From an uncultured Sphingomonadaceae bacterium (GTDB taxonomy: Bacteria; Pseudomonadota; Alphaproteobacteria; Sphingomonadales; Sphingomonadaceae): DNA of 64,000 bases. Numbering within the stretch: position 1 is the first letter of the stretch; every line of letters begins with the position of its first letter. The notes beneath the pieces were generated by a model, which made no database searches, had not been told where the DNA came from, and worked only from the letters and a program-made list of their open reading frames with translations. Shown piece by piece: positions 26,301 to 34,086 of this stretch. Location of the stretch: positions 806,001-870,000 of the forward strand of contig CANLQE010000001.1 of NCBI GenBank assembly GCA_947493215.1, given 5' to 3'. The translations under genes were made by a program, and so were the position numbers.

Positions 26301-26738
26301 TCAATCACGCCCCGGTGTCCAAATTCTTTCCATTGTGAGATAGGTAAACGAAGCGCTCCAGGCAATCAGCAACAGGCCGGTTAGAGCCTCAATCCCTGCT
26401 ACCACGCGTATCGGCCCTTCAGGCGTAATATCGCCAATACCCAAAGTCGTATAAGAGGCGATAGAGAAATAGAAAAAATCTGCTGCGGTCGAAGTATGCG
26501 CGCCGGACAGGCTTCCGATTCCATTAAATTCCATCGTCCAGAATGCGATTGCGAACAAGATGATTTCGGTGACATGAGTCAGAAAAATTATCGTCATTAC
26601 CAGCAGCATCGGTCTGCGGATTCTATGCTCGAGCTTCGCAATGAGAATAGTGCCGTTTCGTAATACCTGAAAATGGAGATAAAGGCATAGTGCTACCAGC
26701 AAGCAAGATACGACAGCAGCGGCAAGCAATTCGGTCAT
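26301..26738 (-). CDS. Potassium-channel-like membrane protein
   Basis: A 145-residue protein with three or four hydrophobic helices. Between the last two is a pore-loop-like stretch, FYFSIASYTTLGIGDITPEGP, which aligns with the K+ channel filter and downstream Asp (TVGYGD) but reads TTLGIGD. No RCK or cyclic-nucleotide domain is attached, so gating would have to come from a partner. It is the first gene of the minus-strand run leading to the SLOG, CHAT and trypsin genes, which suggests a joint function at the inner membrane. Ion selectivity is not proven. Confidence 0.75.
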   Translation of the reverse strand: MTELLAAAVVSCLLVALCLYLHFQVLRNGTILIAKLEHRIRRPMLLVMTIIFLTHVTEIILFAIAFWTMEFNGIGSLSGAHTSTAADFFYFSIASYTTLGIGDITPEGPIRVVAGIEALTGLLLIAWSASFTYLTMERIWTPGRD

Positions 26739-27173
26739 GACATTGCAATGCCTTGCAAAATTTCTTTGTCAAGTTTTCCCGCGAATATGGATTGTGGAAC
26801 AATAACTAACGCGTTCGGCCCATCCAGCAGCGATCAAGATTAGAAAAATGCGGGGTTGGATCCGCTCATTCGATCTATAGCGACGATCAGCAACAAAGCA
26901 CAGGGGCAGCCAAAGACGGAAAAAGCGAAGTATCATAGCAATCTGGATATTCATTCTGTTTACGCTAGCGACATTTGTTTGGAATTTGGTGTCCCTCTTT
27001 ACCGAAACAATGATCAATTTAGATTTGATTTTTCTCCCGCTCGTTGCGTTACTGCATTTAACCTCAATCGTATTGCTAATCTTGCACTCAACACGGCAAT
27101 GTTTGGCAAAAGAGCTATATTGCCCAGGCCCTGACCGACGAGCCAAAGCACCGTTTGATTTGCGAACATCAAA
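26739..27173. other. Intergenic region between the channel gene and the 27.2-kb gene
   Basis: Nothing convincing is coded here. A 125-codon minus-strand ORF (26769-27146) is rich in Cys, Arg and Ile with no ribosome site or recognisable domain. The region is AT-rich and should hold divergent promoters for the channel operon and the lipoprotein-like gene. Confidence 0.5.
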
Positions 27174-27488
27174 GTGTTACCCGCTCATCGCGATGGCTTA
27201 TGCATGTCAGCATGCGGAGATGCCACCACAGATAAGCCCGCTGGCGAGGACGCGGCGGCGACTGAAGCGGCAGCTACCGAAGAGTGCACACAGGAAGCCA
27301 TGATGGCTAAGGCACAAGAGATTGGCGAGAAAATGCAAGGATTAGCTAGTGATCCAGAAGCAATGCAGGAAATGGCTTCCAAGATGCAAGAGGTTCAAGC
27401 AAAGGTTCAGCAAGGTGCTGCGGATGGGAGTTTCGATATAGCTGAAGCATGTGCCGTCTATGATGACATGCTCGCTGCGGCTGAATAA
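27174..27488 (+). CDS. Lipoprotein-like hypothetical, possibly with a disrupted signal peptide
   Basis: The track ORF begins at a GTG (VLPAHRDGLCMSACGD). The conserved-looking part is EECTQEAMMAKAQEIGEKMQ, then QEMASKMQEVQAKVQQGAADGSFDIAEAC, two Cys flanking Met-rich helices. SACGD looks like a lipobox, but no hydrophobic stretch precedes it in this frame. In another frame just upstream the DNA reads KCYPLIAMAYAC, which would be a fitting signal core. A one- or two-base indel near 27205-27212 would join them. It may therefore be a frameshifted lipoprotein, or a cytoplasmic protein with a late start. No family recognised. Confidence 0.55.
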   Translation: MLPAHRDGLCMSACGDATTDKPAGEDAAATEAAATEECTQEAMMAKAQEIGEKMQGLASDPEAMQEMASKMQEVQAKVQQGAADGSFDIAEACAVYDDMLAAAE

Positions 27489-27506
27489 TATAACGGCGAT
27501 CATAAA

Positions 27507-27540
27507 TCAGTGAGGTCGAGGTCATTCTCTACCTCGCTGA
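27507..27540. terminator. Stem-loop after the 27.2-kb gene
   Basis: TCAGTGAGGT and ACCTCGCTGA pair over ten bases (one G-T) around a 14-base loop, 19 bases after the stop codon. No T-run follows, so intrinsic termination would be weak. Confidence 0.45.
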
Positions 27541-27835
27541 AGATGATTGCATCTAACCGGCTACAGAAACGTAAGCACGCGGGTACCACAAAACGAATGA
27601 TCGATTAGCTTCGCAAGCACGTCGAGCGAACTGGAAAAGCCGGGTACATGCATGCATTATCACTCAAAAAGGGAATAAAGCTGGTTCGGCCTGGAATGGT
27701 AAAAGCTGTTATGTGCTCGTTTGCAAAAATGGCGACTGCTGTCAGGAATTGTCGCGGCAAACGGACAGATCCCGTTTAGTTTGGTTGCCGCTGTCCTGTT
27801 TGAATTCATCGTTTTGCTGCGTGGCTTGAACAGAG

Positions 27836-27866
27836 AAAAACCGGCTGATGCACTGCACCAGCCGGT
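27836..27866 (-). terminator. Rho-independent terminator of the autotransporter gene
   Basis: On the minus strand ACCGGCTG-loop-CAGCCGGT forms an eight-pair stem followed by TTTTT, 38 bases after the autotransporter stop codon. Confidence 0.85.
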
Positions 27867-27903
27867 CCCCCGTTTCTCTCCCGAGAGCACCATATCGCTT
27901 TGA

Positions 27904-30900
27904 TCAGAATTCAAAGCGGACCCGTATGTTACCCGAGTGAGATTGGTAATCAGAGGCGAAACGGCCCTGATATTCAGCTCCGATGCTGAACCCGTCTTTG
28001 TTGACAAGGTTCAGTCCGGCACCAAGATCAAAACGGGATTCAGAAGGTTCTGCTGAAGTTAGACGGAATGTGTCGGCCCCGGAATTGAAGCTTCCGTTTA
28101 CGCCCAGGCCATCACCGATAAAGTCATATACATAAGTCGCGCTAGCATAAGGCACGATGGACAGGTCTTTACTGTCATCTACCTTGCCGGCGAAACGCAG
28201 ACCCAATGTACCTTCGAGGAAGTCTGTACGCTCCGTATCCAGAGTTAAGCCCAAACCACCGGTCTCGGTCAAGGCATCCTGAGACAGGCTGGCATAGCGC
28301 AATCCGGCATGCGGTGTGATCGAGAATGATCCAGTTTCGAGCGTATAGCCACCGTTAACAGCGGCGATAACACCATCCACATCAGTTTCGCCGGAGATCA
28401 GGCCGGTAACACCGTTACGGCGACTATCAACGTCACTGAATGAATATCCCAGTTCGGCATTCACAAAAGCTGCGCCAAGATCCAAACCAGCATAACCAGA
28501 TATCTGATAACTGTTTATGTCGCTTTCTGCGCCAACCGGACCATCTGAATCCACGTCGATATCAGAATAGTTGAGCAACAGACCAACAGTCAGCTTTTCG
28601 TTCAGTTTGGTGTCGAGTCCAAGGGTGAAGCCCAAGGCATCGCCATCATATCCAACAGCAGATTGACTTTGCGCATCCCGGTCAGAAGTCCGGAAAAATG
28701 CCTGGCCCCATAATCCGGTTGCATCACCATCCAATCGGCGGGAGAGCAAGGAACTTGAGAAACGCTGGGTTTCAAAGATTTCCCGAGTCACACCATCGTT
28801 GATAGCGGGCAACAAGCTGAGCGCCGATGCTTCAAATGCGGCGAGATCAGCCGAACTGTTCAGGCTGTTTGCTACGTCGCCAGCCAAACGATTGTTGGAC
28901 AATGCCGATGTCAGTGCGCCACCAAATGAAGAAATATTGGCATCAGCACTCACCGCGGACAGATCAACAGCAGTTGGCGTTACAGTCACCGAACCCAGTT
29001 GCACTGTGTAATCAAGCAGGAAGTCATCATCCGTCACATTCACGGTTAAACCATTATCTGTGAATGTACCTGTTTCCGACACCAAGCTTATCGGCGCACC
29101 AATGGTAAGATTTGCAATGTCCGTTGGTGTTTCAATGTTGATCACGCTGTCCGCACCAAAGCTGCTGTCGCCGGCAATCGCCAAGCTATCATTGCCAAGT
29201 TCAAATGCCAGCGTGCCATTGGAGGTAAAGTCACCATCAACGGCCCGCGCGCCTGATATTGCCAGTTCGGCTCCGGCATCGACAATAACATCGACACCGC
29301 CTTGCACATCACCAGCCAAAGTCGACGAACCGCTGGCAAAAGCCAGACTGTCGGCAAAAGCAGAGCCGATAAAATTGCCATTAAGTGCGCCGCCATTTTG
29401 AACGAATGTCAATCCGCCCAAAGCTGTCGATGCGTCAACCGCGCTTGCGCCAGACAAGGTTCCGCTGTTGGTGAAAGTACCCGTGAAATTGACATTTTCG
29501 ATCAACAGAGCCGGAGCCGTTTCGGAAGTAATGGAACCGCTATTATCAATGTCGCCATTGACCGTAACGCTGGTCCCAGCACCAGCACCATTGAACAAAC
29601 GCAGACCGGCAGTCGCGCCAGATGCCAAGGCATCACCGCGACCGTTAATCGTGCCCGCATTGGTCAACGAAATGTTTCTCACGTCGCCATCAGCGTTGCC
29701 GAGTTGCAGAGATACACCAGACCCCTGATTACCGGTTCCCGCGTCAATGGTGCCGCTGGCAAGGTTGTTCAGGGTGAAGTTATTGGCAGTGCTATCGGCA
29801 TAGACTGTGCCATTACGCTGGTTACCGGTTCCGAGAATGGAGCCAGAGTTGTTCACAACCAGACCCGTGCCATCAATGTTCAGCGCGCGGCTGCCTGATG
29901 AGATGGTGCCTGCGTTGTTCACAACAGCGCCGGTAAAGTCACCACCACCTGCTGGTGTTGCGTTACCGAAGTACAGACCGTTTTGAACACCAGAGATGGT
30001 TCCGCCAGCTTCGTTGGTGATCGTTCCGTTGAAGCTCACACCGTTAACAAAACGGATACCGGCGGTTGTGCCGCTATTGCCTTCGCTGTCGATGGTTCCG
30101 CTGTTGGTAATGTTGCCTGTGAACAGACCAACACTGCTTCCGTCCAAAACCCCGGCATTGCGAGCGCGTTCGAAGCGCACGCCGTCACCAGCAGTGGTCA
30201 GACCAGCACCAGCAGTACCGCGACCTTGAATGGTCCCTGTGTTGTTAATGTCAAAGGCATTACCAGCAGCTGAAAGCTCGGTTGAGAAACCTGCACCTTG
30301 AAGTCCAGCACCAGCATCAATGATGCCATCGTTGTTCAGGACGAAATCCTGCGCAGTGCTATCAGCATAGACCGTACCATTACGCTGGTTGCCGGTTCCG
30401 AGAATAGAACCGGTGTTATTCACAAAAAGGCCTGAACCGTCAATATTCAGCGCCCGGCTGCCTGATGAGATCGTACCAGCATTATTTACAACAGCGCCAG
30501 TGAAATCACCGCCACCGGCTGGGGTTGCGTTACCGAAATACAGGCCATTTTGAACGCCAGAGATAGTTCCATCCGCTTCGTTGGTAATTGTTCCATTGAA
30601 GCTGACACCATTAACGAAACGGATACCAGCAGCGGTACCATTGGCTGCTTCACTGTCGATTGTCCCGCTGTTGGTGATGGTGCCCGTGAACAGACCAGTG
30701 GTGGTTCCATCTAGCGCACCAGCAACACGCTCTCGTTCAAAGCGTACGCCATCACCAGCGGTGGTTAGGCCCGCAGCGGCGTTTCCGCGGCCCTGAATCG
30801 TGCCAGTGTTGTTAATGTCAAAAGTATTGCCCTCCGCTGAAAGCTCGGTTGAGAAACCTGCGCCTTCCAGTCCAGTTCCGGCATCAATGATACCACCATT

Positions 30901-32505
30901 GTTAAGAACAAAGTCTTGAGCAGTGCTGTCGGCATAGACTGTGCCATTACGTTGGTTACCGGTTCCGAGAATAGAACCCGTATTGTTCACAACCAGGCCA
31001 GTGCCATCAATGTTCAGCGCGCGGCTGCCTGATGAGATTGTGCCTGCGTTATTGACGACAGCGCCGGTAAAGTCTCCGCCGCCCGCTGGGGTTGCGTTGC
31101 CGAAATACAGACCGTTTTGAACACCGGAGATCGTGCCACTAGCTTGGTTATCGATGGTGCCAGAGAATGAAACACCGTTTACAAAACGGATGCCAGCGGT
31201 TGTGCCGCTATCCCCTTCACTGTCAATGGTTCCGCTGTTGGTGATGTTACCCGTAAACAAACCAGTGGTCGTGCCATCTAGAGCGCCAGCAACACGTTCA
31301 CGTTCGAACCGTACGCCGTCACCAGCTGTGGTCAGACCGGCACCAGCAGTGCCGCGACCTTGAATAGTTCCGGTGTTGTTGATGTCAAATGCGTTACCCT
31401 CAGCAGCCAGTTCAACAGAGAAGCCAGCGCCTTCATTGCCAGCGCCAGCATCGATGATGCCGGCGTTGTTCAGGGTAAAGTCTTGCGCAGTGCCATCGGC
31501 ATATACCGTCCCATTGCGTTGGTTTGCGGTGCCAATAATTTCACCGTCAGCAAGGTTGTTTACAACCAGGCCACTGCCATCAATGTTCAGCGCGCGACCG
31601 TCCGATGAAATCGTACCCGAGTTGTTGACAATGCCGCCGGTGTGATCGGCATCATTACCAAAATAGAGGCCGTTATTTGCACCAGAAATAGTACCGCTAT
31701 TGTCCAATGTACCTTGGAATCCGATACGGTTGGCAAAGCGGACGCCGGCGACAGGGCCTTGATTCGATTCAGAAGCAATGCTGCCGCTATTTGTGATGTC
31801 GCCGCTATATATATATTCAGGGGCCAATCCTGGACCAAAAAAGCGCAGTCCGTCGCCAGCTGTTCCGCCGGTAGGGGCGGCTTGGCCGCGGCCTTGAACG
31901 GTGCCGTCGTTGACAATCGCACCGCCACGCGGTGCGCCACCGCCGCCGACTTCAATCGCGATACCAGCGCCTTCCACGCCAGCATCGATGAGGCCGGTTG
32001 CACTATTGTTGATATTGATATTGTTCGATGTACGGTTGCCGTATACTGCGCCATTGCGCTGACTGTCGGTGCCGCGAATAATACCGTCATTGTTCAATGT
32101 CGCATCGGTACCATCAAAATTCACGACCCGCGAATCGGCTTCCAAAATGCCGGTGGCGCTGTTGTTGATCGTTGCCCCGGTTGTGCCTTGGTTCACCTGG
32201 ATTGTTTGGGTTACACCAGTGGTGCGTAACGTGCCGTCATTGCTGACGGTCACATCATTATTGCCGACAACAACTACCGGCGCGCCGATGACGGTGCTTG
32301 TAACACCAATGCCGGCGGTAATCGTTTCACCGTCTGCGCCGCTGGTCACGGTCATGTTATCGCCGTCGTTAATGATCTGCTGCGCGTGAGCCGGCACTGC
32401 GGCCATGGCAATAATCAAAGCAGCCGCAGATGCCGAATAGCGCAGGGATATGGATCGGGACGCGGAACGGTTAAATATTCCGGTTTGGTTGGAATCGGGG
32501 GTCAT
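27904..32505 (-). CDS. Autotransporter (type Va) with long repetitive passenger
   Basis: A 1533-residue outer-membrane protein. An extended signal peptide ends near VPAHAQQ. The passenger, roughly residues 45-1230, is a beta-helix type built from short Asn/Gly/Thr units such as NNTGTIQGRG and NSGTIDSEG, with a 189-residue block repeated nearly exactly three times plus diverged copies. An about 280-residue C-terminal barrel follows (GLWGQAFFRTSDRDAQ, GLDTKLNEKLTVGLLLNYS) and ends in RVRFEF, the expected terminal aromatic. Only one Cys-free passenger is apparent, as usual. GGAG lies ten bases before the ATG. Likely an adhesin or biofilm factor; no protease motif is seen. Neighbouring oxyR is unlikely to be functionally linked. 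Confidence 0.92.
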   Translation of the reverse strand: MTPDSNQTGIFNRSASRSISLRYSASAAALIIAMAAVPAHAQQIINDGDNMTVTSGADGETITAGIGVTSTVIGAPVVVVGNNDVTVSNDGTLRTTGVTQTIQVNQGTTGATINNSATGILEADSRVVNFDGTDATLNNDGIIRGTDSQRNGAVYGNRTSNNININNSATGLIDAGVEGAGIAIEVGGGGAPRGGAIVNDGTVQGRGQAAPTGGTAGDGLRFFGPGLAPEYIYSGDITNSGSIASESNQGPVAGVRFANRIGFQGTLDNSGTISGANNGLYFGNDADHTGGIVNNSGTISSDGRALNIDGSGLVVNNLADGEIIGTANQRNGTVYADGTAQDFTLNNAGIIDAGAGNEGAGFSVELAAEGNAFDINNTGTIQGRGTAGAGLTTAGDGVRFERERVAGALDGTTTGLFTGNITNSGTIDSEGDSGTTAGIRFVNGVSFSGTIDNQASGTISGVQNGLYFGNATPAGGGDFTGAVVNNAGTISSGSRALNIDGTGLVVNNTGSILGTGNQRNGTVYADSTAQDFVLNNGGIIDAGTGLEGAGFSTELSAEGNTFDINNTGTIQGRGNAAAGLTTAGDGVRFERERVAGALDGTTTGLFTGTITNSGTIDSEAANGTAAGIRFVNGVSFNGTITNEADGTISGVQNGLYFGNATPAGGGDFTGAVVNNAGTISSGSRALNIDGSGLFVNNTGSILGTGNQRNGTVYADSTAQDFVLNNDGIIDAGAGLQGAGFSTELSAAGNAFDINNTGTIQGRGTAGAGLTTAGDGVRFERARNAGVLDGSSVGLFTGNITNSGTIDSEGNSGTTAGIRFVNGVSFNGTITNEAGGTISGVQNGLYFGNATPAGGGDFTGAVVNNAGTISSGSRALNIDGTGLVVNNSGSILGTGNQRNGTVYADSTANNFTLNNLASGTIDAGTGNQGSGVSLQLGNADGDVRNISLTNAGTINGRGDALASGATAGLRLFNGAGAGTSVTVNGDIDNSGSITSETAPALLIENVNFTGTFTNSGTLSGASAVDASTALGGLTFVQNGGALNGNFIGSAFADSLAFASGSSTLAGDVQGGVDVIVDAGAELAISGARAVDGDFTSNGTLAFELGNDSLAIAGDSSFGADSVINIETPTDIANLTIGAPISLVSETGTFTDNGLTVNVTDDDFLLDYTVQLGSVTVTPTAVDLSAVSADANISSFGGALTSALSNNRLAGDVANSLNSSADLAAFEASALSLLPAINDGVTREIFETQRFSSSLLSRRLDGDATGLWGQAFFRTSDRDAQSQSAVGYDGDALGFTLGLDTKLNEKLTVGLLLNYSDIDVDSDGPVGAESDINSYQISGYAGLDLGAAFVNAELGYSFSDVDSRRNGVTGLISGETDVDGVIAAVNGGYTLETGSFSITPHAGLRYASLSQDALTETGGLGLTLDTERTDFLEGTLGLRFAGKVDDSKDLSIVPYASATYVYDFIGDGLGVNGSFNSGADTFRLTSAEPSESRFDLGAGLNLVNKDGFSIGAEYQGRFASDYQSHSGNIRVRFEF
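29881..31587. repeat. Tandem 567-bp repeats inside the autotransporter gene
   Basis: The landmark CAGCGCgCGGCTGCCTGATGA recurs at 29881, 30448 and 31015, spaced exactly 567 bases, and in a diverged form at 31588 (573 bases). Each unit codes 189 residues and keeps frame. Partial, older copies flank the array on both sides. Confidence 0.9.
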
Positions 32506-32790
32506 GAGCTTGTGTCTCCAAAAGTTTGCAAATAAGCTGGTCAGACGGGAATGCCGATCAGGTGAGGCAGCCTTTAAAGAGACAATTTAAAGAGCTCCAA
32601 TTCCAATATGAATTGGCTGACATTACCAAATGTAATTGCAATAATATAAATATATATCAATGGTTTATGCCATATTCAGGCGCAGCAAAGACGCCCGGTA
32701 AGAGCGCATGATTGGATATAATTTTGTGGTTCAAATGATTATCGAACAGGCCTAAAATAGCCGTCCGCCAATCACCAACCTTTAGATCAT

Positions 32791-33726
32791 TTAGGCGGCG
32801 ATAAACGAGATCACATCTTCGGGAAAAGTCCCTTTAACAGCATCAACAATCGGCGGAATCAAACAAGACCGCGGACAGCCAGTGCGGTGCGCAAAAGCGA
32901 TCGTGCGATTAAATCGGTCGGAGTCGATTTTGATAAAGCGACAATCCGTTTCATGCTTGGCATAGCGTTGCACAGCCAATGCGGGCATCAACGTGCAACC
33001 AAATCCATGCGCAACATATTGAACAACGGTTTCCATGCTGGTTGCGCGCAAATCCGCCGGAATATCTGCTCCCACACTGGAATCGTTGCAGAGATTAAGT
33101 GCCTGATCACGTAGGCAATGCCCCTTGTCCAAAAGGATAAGCTCGCTAAGCGGCAAGTCGCCTTCAGTCACAGATGGCAAATCTGCCAAAGGATGATCTT
33201 TTGGCGTCACCAGATATAAATCTTCGACAAATAGCGGTACGGTATCAATGCCTTCGACATTGACGGGAAGAGCGAGCATCGCCGCGTCGATATCTTTGTT
33301 TAGAATCTGTTCAATCAATTGTTCCGAGAACGCTTCGCTAAATACCATATTGATGCCATCGCAAGATTCGCGCAATGCCGTGCACAACAGCGGTACCGCA
33401 TAAGGTGCCAATGTCGGGAAAAACCCAAGTTTGACGGGAATCGAAAGCGGATCCTGACACGCTCGAACGACGTCGGCCATATCCCGCATTTGACAAAGGA
33501 CATCTCGCGCGGAATCGAGCACCTTTTGACCTGCCTGGGTAATTTTCACGCCATTCTGCAATCGCTCAAACAGAACCAAGCCGAGCCGCTCTTCAATTCT
33601 GCGCACTTGATTGGATAATGCTGGTTGCGTGACGTTACATTGCAGCGCCGCACTCACAAAACTGCCCTGTTCATCAATGGTGGTCAGATATTCAAGATCA
33701 CGCTGGTTAACTAGCATATAAGTCAT
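32791..33726 (-). CDS. oxyR: OxyR hydrogen-peroxide-responsive LysR regulator
   Basis: A 311-residue LysR-type activator. The N-terminal winged helix reads LVNQRDLEYLTTIDEQGSF and TQPALSNQVRRIEERLGLVLFER. The redox switch is present as GHC204LRDQALNLC213, the same Cys-eight-Cys spacing as E. coli OxyR C199/C208, so peroxide sensing by disulfide formation is well supported. The track begins at a TTG (33741); GAGGGAG lies eight bases before the ATG at 33726, which I use. No catalase or peroxiredoxin gene is adjacent in this window. Confidence 0.92.
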   Translation of the reverse strand: MTYMLVNQRDLEYLTTIDEQGSFVSAALQCNVTQPALSNQVRRIEERLGLVLFERLQNGVKITQAGQKVLDSARDVLCQMRDMADVVRACQDPLSIPVKLGFFPTLAPYAVPLLCTALRESCDGINMVFSEAFSEQLIEQILNKDIDAAMLALPVNVEGIDTVPLFVEDLYLVTPKDHPLADLPSVTEGDLPLSELILLDKGHCLRDQALNLCNDSSVGADIPADLRATSMETVVQYVAHGFGCTLMPALAVQRYAKHETDCRFIKIDSDRFNRTIAFAHRTGCPRSCLIPPIVDAVKGTFPEDVISFIAA

Positions 33727-34086
33727 GAAAAGCTCCCTCAATCACAGCCGGACCAATCAAAAACTGGCCTCCTGATGAACAATGTTCGTGCGAGAAGAGC
33801 TTTCGGTTACAGTAGAAACTTTTTAGTGTACGCTTTGGGGACGTTGCGGACATAAACATCTGTAATGGATGTAAGTTGTCGCTGCGTTTGAGATCGGCAT
33901 GAAATGTTGAGTTAGCTTAATGTCCGCTTTAGGCGCAAAAGCGGACATAATAATAAACTTCCAAAATGAAATTGTTGAAGATTCCAATGCTCGATTGCGA
34001 TGCGCCAAATGAATAAGGAGGAGCGGTCGCCGTTCCTCCTTGTCCTGACCTGTCGAGATCGCGGGTCGCTTCCAATGCCGATCAGG
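33727..34086. other. Intergenic region upstream of oxyR
   Basis: About 360 bases between the oxyR start and the stop of the 34.1-kb gene, which reads toward it. No gene is supported. It carries the second REP-like palindrome at 33920; the short ORF reading FAPKADIKLTQHFM is just a translation of that repeat. The oxyR promoter should lie near 33750-33850. Confidence 0.6.
33920..33948. repeat. REP-like palindrome, copy 2
   Basis: ATGTCCGCTTTAGGCGCAAAAGCGGACAT differs from the 18908 copy only in the loop side (TTA for ATG and similar). The arms are identical. Confidence 0.85.

Larger units (their letters stand above)
27489..27903. other. Intergenic region downstream of the autotransporter
   Basis: About 415 bases between converging genes. 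It holds the stem-loop at 27507 and the autotransporter terminator at 27836. A 115-codon minus ORF overlapping this region (27660-28007) runs through the terminator and into the autotransporter and is not a gene. Nothing else is seen. Confidence 0.6.

Noticed and set aside
26769-27146. 125-codon minus-strand ORF between the channel gene and the lipoprotein-like gene
   Set aside because: No ribosome site, no domain, unusual composition; treated as intergenic.
27660-28007. 115-codon minus-strand ORF at the autotransporter end
   Set aside because: Runs through the autotransporter terminator and its barrel codons in another frame.
29881-31587. Possible CRISPR-like array in the repeated region
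   Set aside because: The repeats are 567 bp, coding and in frame within the autotransporter; there are no short direct repeats with spacers.
33823-34008. Short ORF reading FAPKADIKLTQHFM
   Set aside because: Translation of the REP-like palindrome at 33920.
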